DNA of 64,000 nucleotides from Amia ocellicauda (lineage: Eukaryota > Chordata > Actinopteri > Amiiformes > Amiidae): contig NC_089858.1 in assembly GCF_036373705.1 (NCBI RefSeq), forward strand, positions 14,255,249 through 14,319,248, written 5' to 3'. The position numbers and the translations under genes were made by a program. Of this stretch, positions 10,129 through 20,191 are shown in pieces. Each line of letters starts with the position of its first letter. The stretch's first letter is position 1. The notes below the pieces were generated by a model. That model was not told where the DNA came from, searched no databases, and saw only the letters and a list, made by a program, of their open reading frames with translations.

Positions 10129-13100
10129 TGAGGGGACAGTAAGCAAATCTCTCATTCTGTCCCATCAGGACATCAATGAGGTCGAGGGGTGGGGGGCAGT
10201 CTGACCTGTCAGGGCGTCAATGGGGTCAGGCGTCCACTCCTCAGGGTCGCTGCCCTCGTCCTCGCTGTCCTGTGTCTCCAGGGTCACGGGGTCGCCACGG
10301 AACAACTCGTTGGCCAGGTCACTGCAGCCCTCTGCGTCGCCTGTCAGACTGGCCACGATCTGTCGCACCGTGTCCTCCCGCGTCCTGACAGGCCAGCCAA
10401 GACACACACCGCCGATCGATAACCCACACTAATCGTTTCATCACACAGTAATCACAATACCGCTCAATCAGATATTTCCACAGACAGGCCGCACTCGTGG
10501 GATCCCCCGCCGTTCTACAGGGCGCTCCGAGCCTTTGCGCTCGAAGTAGGCCTCCATAAAGTCGTGCTGGCCTCCTGGGATTACAAGACCATCTGTAGTC
10601 AGATGAGATCTGCCCAGGAGACCAGCCGGATAGAAGATTTCCCTCCCGAAACCTGCCAGTTTATCTGGGCTAACGCTACGCACGTTTGCCTCACGAACAC
10701 GCAGAAAGATGTCTCCTGGATGGCTGTGAGTCGGTGTCTCCCCACCCGAGTGTTCATGCACAGAAGGGGCATAGCTCCTTATGACACCTGCCCCTATAAG
10801 GGTTGCTTGGGGAAGGAGACGGAGGCTCACATCTTTAGTGAGTGCCCCTCCGCCCACAGGGTCTGGCTCCTGTTTTCTCCGTTCCTCCACAGGTTCGCCG
10901 TTCCTGCGCGGGCGACCGCCCAGCAGATCCTATACGGTCCAGCCAAGGGAATCTCTACATCTACCTTGAGGTGCTGGTGGCGTGTCGTCTGCGCAGTGAA
11001 GCAGGCACTGTGGGAGGGACGGAACATCTGTTTGTTCAATAAGCAGGAGCTGGACCCGATCGTCATCGCGCGGAGGGGCATGGTGTTTGTGAAAGACTAC
11101 GTCAATCTGGAGGTCCATCAGAGGGGCAAGGAGGAAGCCTTTAAGAACTGGCGCATACAAGATCTGGGGGAGCTCAGGATCCCATGATGGGACCCACCTC
11201 CGGGGACGGTTAGTTCCCCCTGCTGGAACCCGAGTCCAAGATCTTTTAAAGATCTTTTAAAGATTTTATGAATGATTGTTTTTAAAAGAAGATTTTAAAT
11301 AACGAATCTTAATTGTTTTTAAAGATTTAGTTGTTTTTAAATCACATTGTTTAGGGCTTTTAGGTATAGTTTTGTTATATTTTGTTGTCAAATACATTGA
11401 CCGTTTTGGGTTTAATTTAAAATGCATTAGACTTTTTTTGTTTGTTTTTTATTTTTTCCTTTTTAATTGTTTCTTTATTTTGTCTAATGCATTTTCTGTT
11501 ATTTTCAATGTATTTGACTCTTTTGTTGGTGTGCAGTTTTTGCTTTTATCACGTTTTGTTTATTTGAATTGAGCACGTTTATTTTAAAGTTAATTGTTTT
11601 AGTTTTGTTAAAAATCACAAGATTTTAAAAATTTTAAGTGATTTTAAGAATTGATATTTTAAATGATTTTAATCACAAGTATTAAAATTGGAATTGTTTT
11701 ATTTTAAGAAATGTAAAATACTCAACCTAATAAACAGTATTTCCACAGACAGACACACAGGCAGGCAGACTGACCTGAGGTATTTGCGGATGGGTTCGCA
11801 GGCAAGCTGCAAGATGACCATGGAGGGGTCCAGCTCCCGCAGCGCCATGATGGCCGAGATGTACAGCGTGATGATGTCAGACGTGTGCACACCTGCCAAC
11901 ACAGAACAGGAGGGAGTGAGAGAAAGAGGCACAGACACACAGAGGAACATATACACACATACACGCGGATGACACATAGACACGCTCTCAGAGACGCACA
12001 CAGACATGCAGGGTCACCTGGGTGCAGGAGGCGGGTCTCCAGCGCAGACTTGAGTGATGTGAGCAACTGCTGTCTCTGATTGGTCCGCTCCAGACAGAAC
12101 TTCAGGTCCTCAATGGCTGGTTTGGAGTCGGGGAAATCTGAGAGAGAGAGGGAGCATGAGAGGGAGATTTTCTTTACCGTATCTGTAAATGCTTTGGCAA
12201 CACTTGTCATGCCAGTAAAGTTCGTTTTAAAATGTATTTTCCAGGCCTCTCTCCCTCTCCCTCTCCCTCACCCCTGATGATGCTGAATAGCTCCTCTATC
12301 CTCATGCTGACGTAGAGGCGGCAGAACACCTGGTGCAGGTGGCAGCGCCATCTCTGGAGCGTGGCGCTGCCCGGCTCACTGGCATTGAGGAACACCCGAC
12401 CCAGCCAGGCCCGCACCCTCTCCAGCCACTGCACTCACAAGGGGAGGGGGAGAGAGGACATAAAAAGTTGAAATTTCAGCATGAGATTTGGAAAGAGAGG
12501 GTTAGGGAGAAGAAGAGGAGGAGGAGGAGGAGGAGGAGGGGAGGAGGGGAGGTTACCTGTGTGAAGTCTGCAATGAAGGAGCTCTCGTACTCTCCCCTGC
12601 AGCGCTGCTCCATGCGCTGCTCCATCAGCTGGTGCAGGATGGCCGTCACTGCGGCGCTGCTCACCCGCTCCTGCAGCTGCAGAGCTGAACTGGGGGTAGA
12701 TTGAAATACAGATTCACACACAGACATTATCTCTCTCCCTTCCTCCTCTCCTCCCCTCCCCTCGCACCTTCACTCACAGGATGTGGCTCAGCTCCCTCAG
12801 CTGCTCCAGGGCCTCATCACACCAGCACTGCTCCGGAGGGGCCACCTCGCAGCCCGGACACTGGCCGCTCTCGCCCTCTCCCTCTCCCTCCCCCTCTCCC
12901 TCTCCCTCATCCTGGCCGCTACCTCCCCCCTCACGGGCCATGTGGACCTGGAAGGTACGGCTGTAGAACTCCAGCAGGCGGTCCTGCAGGGCTCGGCCTG
13001 GCGACAGCAGCAGGATGGCTCTGATCAGCGCAAAAGCCCTCTCCCGCAGTCCCCCAGCACCTGGACCCTCCAGCCCAGCCTGTCCCTCGTCCTGCCAGCA

Positions 13101-13657
13101 CCCCAACCGGCCCAGCCCCCGCAGAAAGGGCTCCAGCCGGGCGAGTAGGGTTCGGAACGCCCCCAGCAGCAGTGCCGCCCGGTCCCGTTCGCTCAGCCCG
13201 TTCTCCGGCTGGTCCAGCCCGGCCCAGAATTCTGGCCCCACTGCACTTTGGAGCCGCGTCTGCAGGGCCTCCAGCAGCCAGCCCTGCAGACTGCTGCCCA
13301 GCCCCCAGGAGCACAGCACACACAGGGCTTGGGACACCTGCCCATCCTCCTGCTCCTGCCCCTCCCGCTTCCCCTCCTCCTGCTCCTGCTCCTGTTCCAC
13401 CCTGCTGGGACATGCCCCGGAAGACAACTGGGGAAAGGAGAGGAGAGTGGGAGAAGACAAACAGAGAGAATAGAGGAAAGGGGAGAGAAGAGGAGAGAGG
13501 TGAGACAGGGTCCACTGTGAGAAGCTGTCCTCCCCCTTGAGATGGAGCGTGGTCACTGCTGACCGACTCCTCTCCTCACCAGCGCAGTGGTCACAGTGTC
13601 CCAGGCGGCAGCCAGCTCCGGGGGGGCAGCGGGGTCAGGTGGGTGACTAGAGTCCAT
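8432..13657 (-). CDS. ANAPC2: Anaphase-promoting complex subunit 2 (cullin-like), 13 exons
   Basis: Cullin-homology scaffold of the APC/C E3 ligase, which binds the RING subunit APC11 and drives mitotic cyclin and securin ubiquitination. Coding exons: 13657-13580, 13427-12778, 12689-12557, 12428-12272, 12137-12018, 11892-11775, 10384-10206, 10080-9939, 9832-9757, 9622-9419, 9322-9190, 9037-8796 and 8641-8432. Every junction is GT/AG and in phase, totalling 2442 nt (813 aa; human about 822, as recalled). Recognisable blocks include CHLHQVFCRLYVSMRIEELF, SKRRSSDIISLLVSIYGSKD and VELADRTL. The C-terminal winged-helix segment ends GGVYRLPKTH. An acidic Glu-Gly run in exon 2 (around 12877-12908) comes from a CTCCCT microsatellite. 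The intron between exons 6 and 7 is mostly a LINE insertion. The gene lies beside SSNA1, as in human. Confidence 0.95.
10473..10487. repeat. Target-site duplication, left copy
   Basis: TATTTCCACAGACAG is repeated exactly at 11738-11752 and brackets the LINE insertion. Fifteen bases is a usual length for LINE-type target-primed insertion. Confidence 0.85.
10488..11737 (+). mobile_element. 5'-truncated Tx1-type LINE in an ANAPC2 intron
   Basis: An insertion of 1250 bp on the strand opposite to ANAPC2. A single frame is open from the left edge (about 10489) to the stop at 11185-11187, encoding roughly 232 residues. The protein carries a Cys/His cluster of the type found after LINE reverse transcriptases: CPYKGCLGKETEAHIFSECP, a CxxxxC...HxxxxC zf-RVT-like motif. 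WDYKTICSQMR and the downstream Trp-rich KQALWEGRN region recall the C-terminus of Xenopus Tx1-like L1 elements. The catalytic RT domain is absent. A 550-bp AT-rich 3' tail follows and ends in CTAATAAACAG at the duplication. Because the frame is open and both 15-bp duplications are identical, the insertion looks fairly recent. Family assignment is inferred. Confidence 0.85.
11738..11752. repeat. Target-site duplication, right copy
   Basis: Exact copy of 10473-10487, immediately after the LINE's 3' end. Confidence 0.85.
12170..12236 (+). repeat. LINE/SINE 3' tail copy A
   Basis: The phrase TAAATGCTTTGGCAACACTTG followed by GTCATGCCAGTAAAGTTCG matches the tails at 20275, 22598 and 29670. It lies in the ANAPC2 intron between exons 4 and 5, opposite to the gene. 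Confidence 0.6.
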
Positions 13658-15490
13658 CTCTGCTGCGACTGGGGCGACCCTGTCAAACAACAACAATGAC
13701 AACATGGACAGGGTTCAGGGATCGGTAGGTTCACAGCAGAGTCACACCGTTTCCACAGAATACTTTTCTTTCTGGGCTCCAGAGAACTGACTGTAATGCC
13801 AGGGCTGGAGACGCTGCTGTACTGTATTCTAGTACATACCTTTCAGTCAGGGGATTATTCTGGTGGCTGATCACTAGAATATCCCTCCTCGGCTCAGATC
13901 GGATCCGGTACCGGGTGATATCGGTTCCCAGTCAAATTCAGATTACGGACACGAGCTGTTCGGTTTGACACAGAGCCCGGGGATACCGGACTCACACAGC
14001 AGGTCGGAAAGATTAAAGCGGAAAGCGATTTTTTTCCAAACACGACATTGTGCTGCAGTGTCTCTGTTATTGTAACTGCGGCGGTGCACAGCATTGACAT
14101 CAATGGCGCTCTGCTGCAGACGCCGACGCACTCTAATGACGTCATTGGCAAACGGCTAGAAGAATCCGAGGTGGGGAAGGCCATAGAAATATGGATATTT
14201 AGATATATGCAGAAATCGAGTGTTTTTCCTGTCATTACTTAAAATAGGATCCGCCAAATTCTGCACTTCGTAGGGTGCATTTGAATGCACTGGAGCACAG
14301 CCTGTATCAGCCAGAGCAGACAGGCCATCCCAGCACAAATGTGTCAGTCTGTTACAGGCTAGTCCTCCAGGGTGAGGGCACCCCGTTCTATACTTAGAAA
14401 TAAAGTTGTTTTGTTTGTATTATATGGATAATTAATGAAACAAGAAATATTAATTGATGAATGGATTTATTTAAAATATTTACAATTTAGTTTCTTGAAA
14501 TAGAAAACGTGGGGTTCGACTCACTTCACCCGGACTAACTGGCACTGTGCCCCTGAGCTGAACGGCCTAATGCACTTTGCTTTACCGTGTACATAGCAGT
14601 ATAACCCTATTGTATTCTACGTAATAGTAGAATTGGCAGAAGCGGTAATTGATAATGTTATTGAAAACCTATTGTGCTGAGGGCTGCAGTCAAGCTTGTG
14701 GAATTTCTAATGTGGAAATATACATATATAGCTATTTCTGTATTTATATATTCATTGATGTATCAAAATAGGGCTGTTGTATAGTGTGTATGTCTACAGA
14801 CTTTACATCTGTGTCAATATGTATGTGTACTGTACTGCAGAAATACGTAACAGTGCAGTACAGTAGTCAGGGGGTGTGAATCGCCCTGAGTCATGTGATG
14901 AAGGATCTTCTGAATCTCATGCTAGATATGGCAAAGTACAACATAAATATAATATTTTAAAGCTTGTCAGTTCAACAACAAAAGAATACATTATAACCTA
15001 ATTTCCACGTATTATGTGCATTTGTAAGTTGCACACCTGGCAAGGAAATCCATAATACATACAACATTTTTTACATGTGTATTTCTCTCAAAGGACACAT
15101 TTAATGTAGATTCGAAACCAGTGTAAATATAATATATATATTTTTTTTAAAGTTGTAATTAATTTGATCAGTATGTTAGTAGTTAACCCTTATGTGTCCC
15201 AACAATGAGCAGGAATAAAACATTCTACAAATGTAAATGTATTAAAGGGTCATAAAGCTACTGAATCTGATAGGAACTGATGGACTGATTACACTGTAAA
15301 GTATGAAGCTGGTGCAGCACGAAGGGAACTTCGATTGCATGAACGTCTGTGATCAGGACTGACTTCTCTCAGCAGCGCCTCCATGTTTGTTCTGCTCGAG
15401 TCTGCAGCTGCAATGCCAGAGCTGTCCACGCTCCATCTGCGCAGACCGTGACGTCACACGGCACAAAAGTGTCGTGAACGCAGCCATAAT
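13658..15490. other. Spacer between ANAPC2 and SSNA1
   Basis: The ANAPC2 5' UTR and promoter should lie in the first few hundred bases. The rest (from about 14240) is AT-rich with no supportable exon. A GGTTCGACTC phrase near 14512 resembles a tRNA B-box, but no tRNA fold or A-box accompanies it. Confidence 0.5.
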
Positions 15491-15717
15491 AAAGTGTGGC
15501 GGAAGCAGGATAAAAACCCCAGAGTGAAGTGTGGCGGAAGCAGGATAATAACCCCAGAGTGAAGTGTGGCGGAAGCAGGATAATAACCCCAGAGTGAAGT
15601 GTGGCGGAAGCAGGATAATAACCCCAGAGTGAAGTGTGGCGGAAGCAGGATAATAACCCCAGAGTGAAGTGTGGCGGAAGCAGGATAATAACCCCAGAGT
15701 GAAGTGTGGCGGAAGCA
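15491..15717. repeat. 35-bp minisatellite upstream of SSNA1
   Basis: Six full 35-bp units begin at 15491, 15526, 15561, 15596, 15631 and 15666, with a partial unit at 15701. The unit carries GTGTGGCGGAAGCAGGATAA, then TAACCCCAGAGTGAA. Units 2-6 are essentially identical. The array ends about 235 bases before the SSNA1 ATG. Each unit contains GCGGAAG, an ETS-like core. Because 35 is not a multiple of 3, all three minus frames remain open across it, producing false ORFs. Confidence 0.95.
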
Positions 15718-15951
15718 CACAGAGTGACAGTTAGCCTCTGTGTAGTGGTTGTCCTGGAAACGGAGAGGGGGAGGAGGAGGGCAGCGCGGGATCGCCGCAT
15801 GAATCTGTTTCCGACGCGGACGGAGAGAAGGAGGGAGGCCGGCAAACTATCGATACTGCAGACCCGCACCCGCAGCGCACACAGAGGTTTTAGAAGCCCA
15901 GACGGGAGTCGCTCAGGGTGTCGGCCAGGGCCAGGCCGCAGCACCGGCAGG

Positions 15952-17667
15952 ATGACCCAGCAAGGAGCCGCGCTGCAGACCTACAACAACGAGCTGGTCA
16001 AGTGTGAGTGCAACCAGCGGGGAGAAGACGAATCAGAGACGATGGGGGCGATATGGGTAGTGAGAGAGACCGCGGGTTGCTTTATCAAGCCGGTGTTGCA
16101 GGCGAGCAGGGTGTATTAAGAGATATAGGATACAGTGTGGTTTGTTCAGCTGCAGCTGTGTTGTGTACAGACACCTAGAGCAGGAACAAGCGTTGTTAAC
16201 ACACCAGCGCTGACACTTTCAGGCGATATTATTTTCTAGAAACGGTGCTGCAGACACGTAGTAGGAAGGTACCGTGTAAATGCGTCCGTCTCCGGGGTGT
16301 GTGCCGTCTCACTGCGGCGCTCTGGCGCCTGCACTCCCGATACAGACGGGCTGTCGGCAGGCCTGTGCTGGATCACATTACTGTCTATAGATTACAATGC
16401 GTCTGCAGAGAAAGGGCAGCGCTCACCTCCCTTATCCCTCACTGACTCTCTCCCTCCCTCTCTCCTTCTTCCAGTCTCTCAGGTCGCACCTTCAGTCCTC
16501 ACTTTACCACTGCTCTTCCTCTCCTACTCTCAAACCAACACTGTTTCCTTCTCTCCATTTCCCCCCAAGTCTTTCAGCTTTAGTCCTTGCTACCTCACCT
16601 CCTCCCTTTCTCTCTCTGTCTCAGCTCTGCCTGCCTGCTGGTTGCCCATCCTCAGGGCAGTATCAGCTGAGACACTCCTGTTGTTAAAGGGTCTCTGAAA
16701 GTGATCCCCTTCCTGAGTGTAACGTGCCTGTGTGTGCATACACCACCTGGAGAGAGAGGAAGGGGCGGCTGTGTATATGTGTGTGTGTGTGTTTGAGCAG
16801 AGCTAGGTCAGTATGAGTATATTGTGTGTGTGTGTGTTTGTGCAGGGATAGGTCAATAAACAATGTATTTCTGTGAAAACACTCCCAGAGTAAAAAATAC
16901 ATTTGTGATCCAGTGAGCAGTGGCTGTCTGTTACAGTCCTGTGGGATATTGATATCAAGGAGCTGTGTGCAGTGTTGCAAAATTGCATTGTGTTGTTGCG
17001 CAGGTATCGAGGAGCTGTGTTTGCGGAGGGATGAGCTGAACCGGCAGGTGCAGCTGGAGGAGGAGGAGAAGCGGCGGCTACAGTCAGACATAGGTGTGCT
17101 GACTGAGAAGCTGGGCCGCCTGAACGAAAGCCTGGCTCGCAAGATGGCCGCCCGCAATGACTTCGACCGCACCATTGCCGAGACGGAGGCCGCGTACATG
17201 AAGGTCAGAGACACGGCCGCGCTGACCAGCACGCTACACTTCACATTGACACACTAAACGACATTATGCACTGTCCCTGTACACACTCTCCTGTCCTACT
17301 TGAGGTGGATCAATGTTTCATATTCTCCAGCATTCCTCCCCCAGCCTGCCCTAGAATGTACTGGATCCCCACCCCTGTAATTAAAATCAACAGCCTAACA
17401 ACTGGGGGGTCAGGACAGTGTTTGGATCTGCCCTGTCCTCCTGTCTCTTAATTAACTACAGATAAGCCCCCACACTGCCTGTTTCCCAGTCAGCAAATAG
17501 TCCTGCCTGTTATGATTGTGTGAGCGTGGGATACTAACACTGCGCTCTCTCTCCCTGGGGACGGACAGATCCTGGAGAGCTCTCAGACTCTGCTCAGTGT
17601 TCTGAAGAGGGAGACGGGGAACCTGAGCAAGGTCAGCGAGCCCCGGGGGGGGCACAAGGACCACTGA
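15952..17667 (+). CDS. SSNA1: SS nuclear autoantigen 1 (NA14), three exons
   Basis: A small coiled-coil microtubule- and centrosome-associated protein, known to self-assemble into fibrils that bind microtubules at centrosomes and basal bodies. Coding exons 15952-16003, 17004-17203 and 17569-17667 have GT/AG borders and give 116 aa (human 119, as recalled). The N-terminus [18 protein letters not shown] and the block [20 protein letters not shown] are nearly the human sequence. The middle is a heptad-rich helix full of Glu, Lys, Arg and Leu. The C-terminal tail after NLSK ([11 protein letters not shown]) diverges from human. It is read straight through to a stop in the last exon, so a further exon is possible but not needed. 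The AATAAA at 18017 fits the 3' end. Confidence 0.95.
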
Positions 17668-18016
17668 CCCCACCTGGGTGACAACCAACATTAACCACAG
17701 CACTGCCCACCCCCCCGGCCTGCCTGTGAAGCCGCTGAAAGAACCGAACACTGATGACACACTGCACTCGGTCCACAGCCACCTGCATGTGTGTGTGTCT
17801 CGCTCTGCATCTTTCTGTCTCCTGTCTTCCACATCTGTATATGTCTGTCCATCTCCTTACCCATCTGACAAACAGGCAGGGTAGGACAGCGGCTGGAACC
17901 CGTAGTAGCGGGTCTGCAGCGTGACTGTGGGCTTCAGAGCTGGGAGTGTGAGCACACAGTTTCCCCCCACAAACCTGTCTATATATGTTTTATAAAACTA
18001 TACATTTGCATATTTT

Positions 18017-18022
18017 AATAAA
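18017..18022 (+). terminator. Poly(A) signal of SSNA1
   Basis: AATAAA 350 bases past the SSNA1 stop, followed by a GT/T-rich stretch (TTGTTCTTTAG). Confidence 0.6.
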
Positions 18023-20191
18023 CTTGTTCTTTAGTACCTCTTGCAGCCTCTGTCATTGTGTGATTAACTGATTTCTTGATTACTGAGTGCTGCAGGATTA
18101 GGAAAGACACTGGTCTCGTTCTTGAAGTGCAGATTTCCCCAGATCTGTGCTGCTCCACCAATGGGATCGAAGAAATTCTGCAGAACAGCAGAAATCTGTG
18201 CTACAAGAACGTGGCCACCATCTGTCCAGCTTAAACTAGCTGTGGGAATGTAGGAGACAGACCACAAACCCCACAATGAGCAACATGCAGGCCTCTCTCC
18301 ATACACAAGGGCCACTTCTGTAAATAACACTGAGTGGAGACTACACAGACATGTACACTGTGTCCCCAGACCAACAGTCACACACATACACTAGGTTGCC
18401 AGACAGACAGGTGGACAGAGATGCTCTGAGATGCTCTCTGTTCATCATCTATTTGCTTTATTTATTCATTAGTTTTATTTTTATGTTCATTTGTTTTGTT
18501 TTTTTAATCGTCGGTTGGACAAAATCTTTTATGAAAATCTTTTCTTGGTATAAATGATGCAATGAATACAATTACAGAAGAAATATAAAAAAAAAAAAAA
18601 GTCTCAGTTTCTAAAAGTGACCCCCAATGCAAGTCTCTCGCACTCTCTGTCTCTCACGGCCACAAGCCCCAGTTTTGATTGCTAGCTGTGCCGATCGCAC
18701 TGGGCTGCAGCTGACCGGCAGCGACTCTGCAGGCAGTGCTGGGACGCAGGGCAGCTGGCTGTCAGTACTGTGCAGGAGCCTGAGGGTGCCCTTGCAAAGA
18801 GCACCTGGGCCTGGGGGAATCGGGATAGAGCCCAGGAAAGGAGTGGGTGGAGCTCTAACCATGGCAATACCCATGCAACTCAATACATGGAGCCCGCATC
18901 ACCTCGATGGGAGATGAAGGGAAAGGTGGAGCACGATGGAGAGAGTGAGAGAGCAGGATCCACAGAGGGAAAATCACAATTAAAATGTGTCATTTCAAAG
19001 ACCCCTTAATCCAAAATTTCTGCTGCAGTCAATGACTTCATTAACCTGGTCATTTTATGGTCTGTGGCTCATAGACTCTTTTCATGAAGGAGCCACTGCC
19101 TCTACACAGAGCTTACACCCCTCCAGCTGCTCAACCCACGCAGAGCTGAGACCCCAGCAGCGTCTCACCTCTCTTCGCTCTCCACAGGGTAGGGGGGGCT
19201 CACATTGAGTGCAAAACAAAGCAAATAAGCCAGTGCAAATTAAAAGAAAAGTACAAATAAGTTTCAGAGCCCCCTCCCCCAGAATTATCAGATCACATGG
19301 GAAGACTTGGACGTGGTGAGGGAACAGGAGAGGCGAGGAGAGGGTCCAGAGGAGAGGAGCCAGAGCCCAATGCAGACAGACAGACAGACAGAGACTAAGG
19401 GCCGGCAGAGTAACAGAACTGGGGGTCTATAATGGGAGCAGGACTGGCAGTGCTGGGGAAGGGGTAGCAGCTCAGACATGAGACAGAAAACAGGGCTGAG
19501 AGAGGGAGGGGTTGACAACATCACAGAGGGCAACCAAGGGACGAAAGACAAATATATAAAAAATAAAAATAAATACAAAATAATTATAAGAGGGGTGCAG
19601 GCATTCTAATCATCAACAGTATCAATATTATCAGCTTCTGTATTTATCTTGTTTTCATGCTCAGTCTCTCTCTCCAGCTCTTCTCTGTTGGAGTGTGTGC
19701 AGTCCTGATCTCTGAACTCCTCTCATCTCCTCTTCTCTCCTCTGCAGGTCAGGACATGTGCAGCTGGTCTGGGTTCTGTTCAGATGCCTACAGATACCAA
19801 GGCTTGCGTGCCACACTGGGCTATCAGAACCAGCTATGGATTGTGCAACAGTGAGCTAACTGGGCTCAGGCGTTATAGGTACCATGGCCCAATTCGAGAG
19901 CTCCTGTGTGGGGAGGTGGGCCAGGTCAAACTGGACTGTGCTTGTCCGCAGCTGCTCCGGCAGGGTGGGTTAGAGCCGCGGAGCTGCTCCTCACAGGTTC
20001 TAAAATCCAGTCTGACCCGGACTCTCTCTCTGGATTAGACTCTTCTGTGGGACTCTCCCTGGTTCTGTGTGGTTCTGGTTGGTCCCATGTGGAGTGTGTG
20101 TATTTTGAGTGTGGAGTGTGTTTCGAGTTTGAAGTGTGTGTGAGGTTCTAGTTCTGTTTGGTCCCGTGTTGCTCGGCTTGGTCCTGGTGGG
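18023..20191. other. Spacer between convergent SSNA1 and TPRN
   Basis: No exon supported. Contents are a poly(A) run at 18588-18600, which may be the tail of a retro-inserted piece, and GC-moderate unique-looking sequence. The TPRN 3' UTR is expected to begin at 20191 and run leftward, but I could not fix its poly(A) site. Confidence 0.45.

Noticed and set aside
10468-10890. 140-aa minus frame over the LINE
   Set aside because: It is the antisense shadow of the LINE C-terminal frame.
14512-14530. tRNA B-box-like GGTTCGACTC
   Set aside because: No A-box at proper distance and no cloverleaf arms could be traced, so it is not called a tRNA or SINE head.
15353-15944. Long minus-strand ORFs with repeated Leu/Pro/His phrases
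   Set aside because: They are translations of the 35-bp minisatellite. The unit is stop-free in all three minus frames, so open length means nothing.
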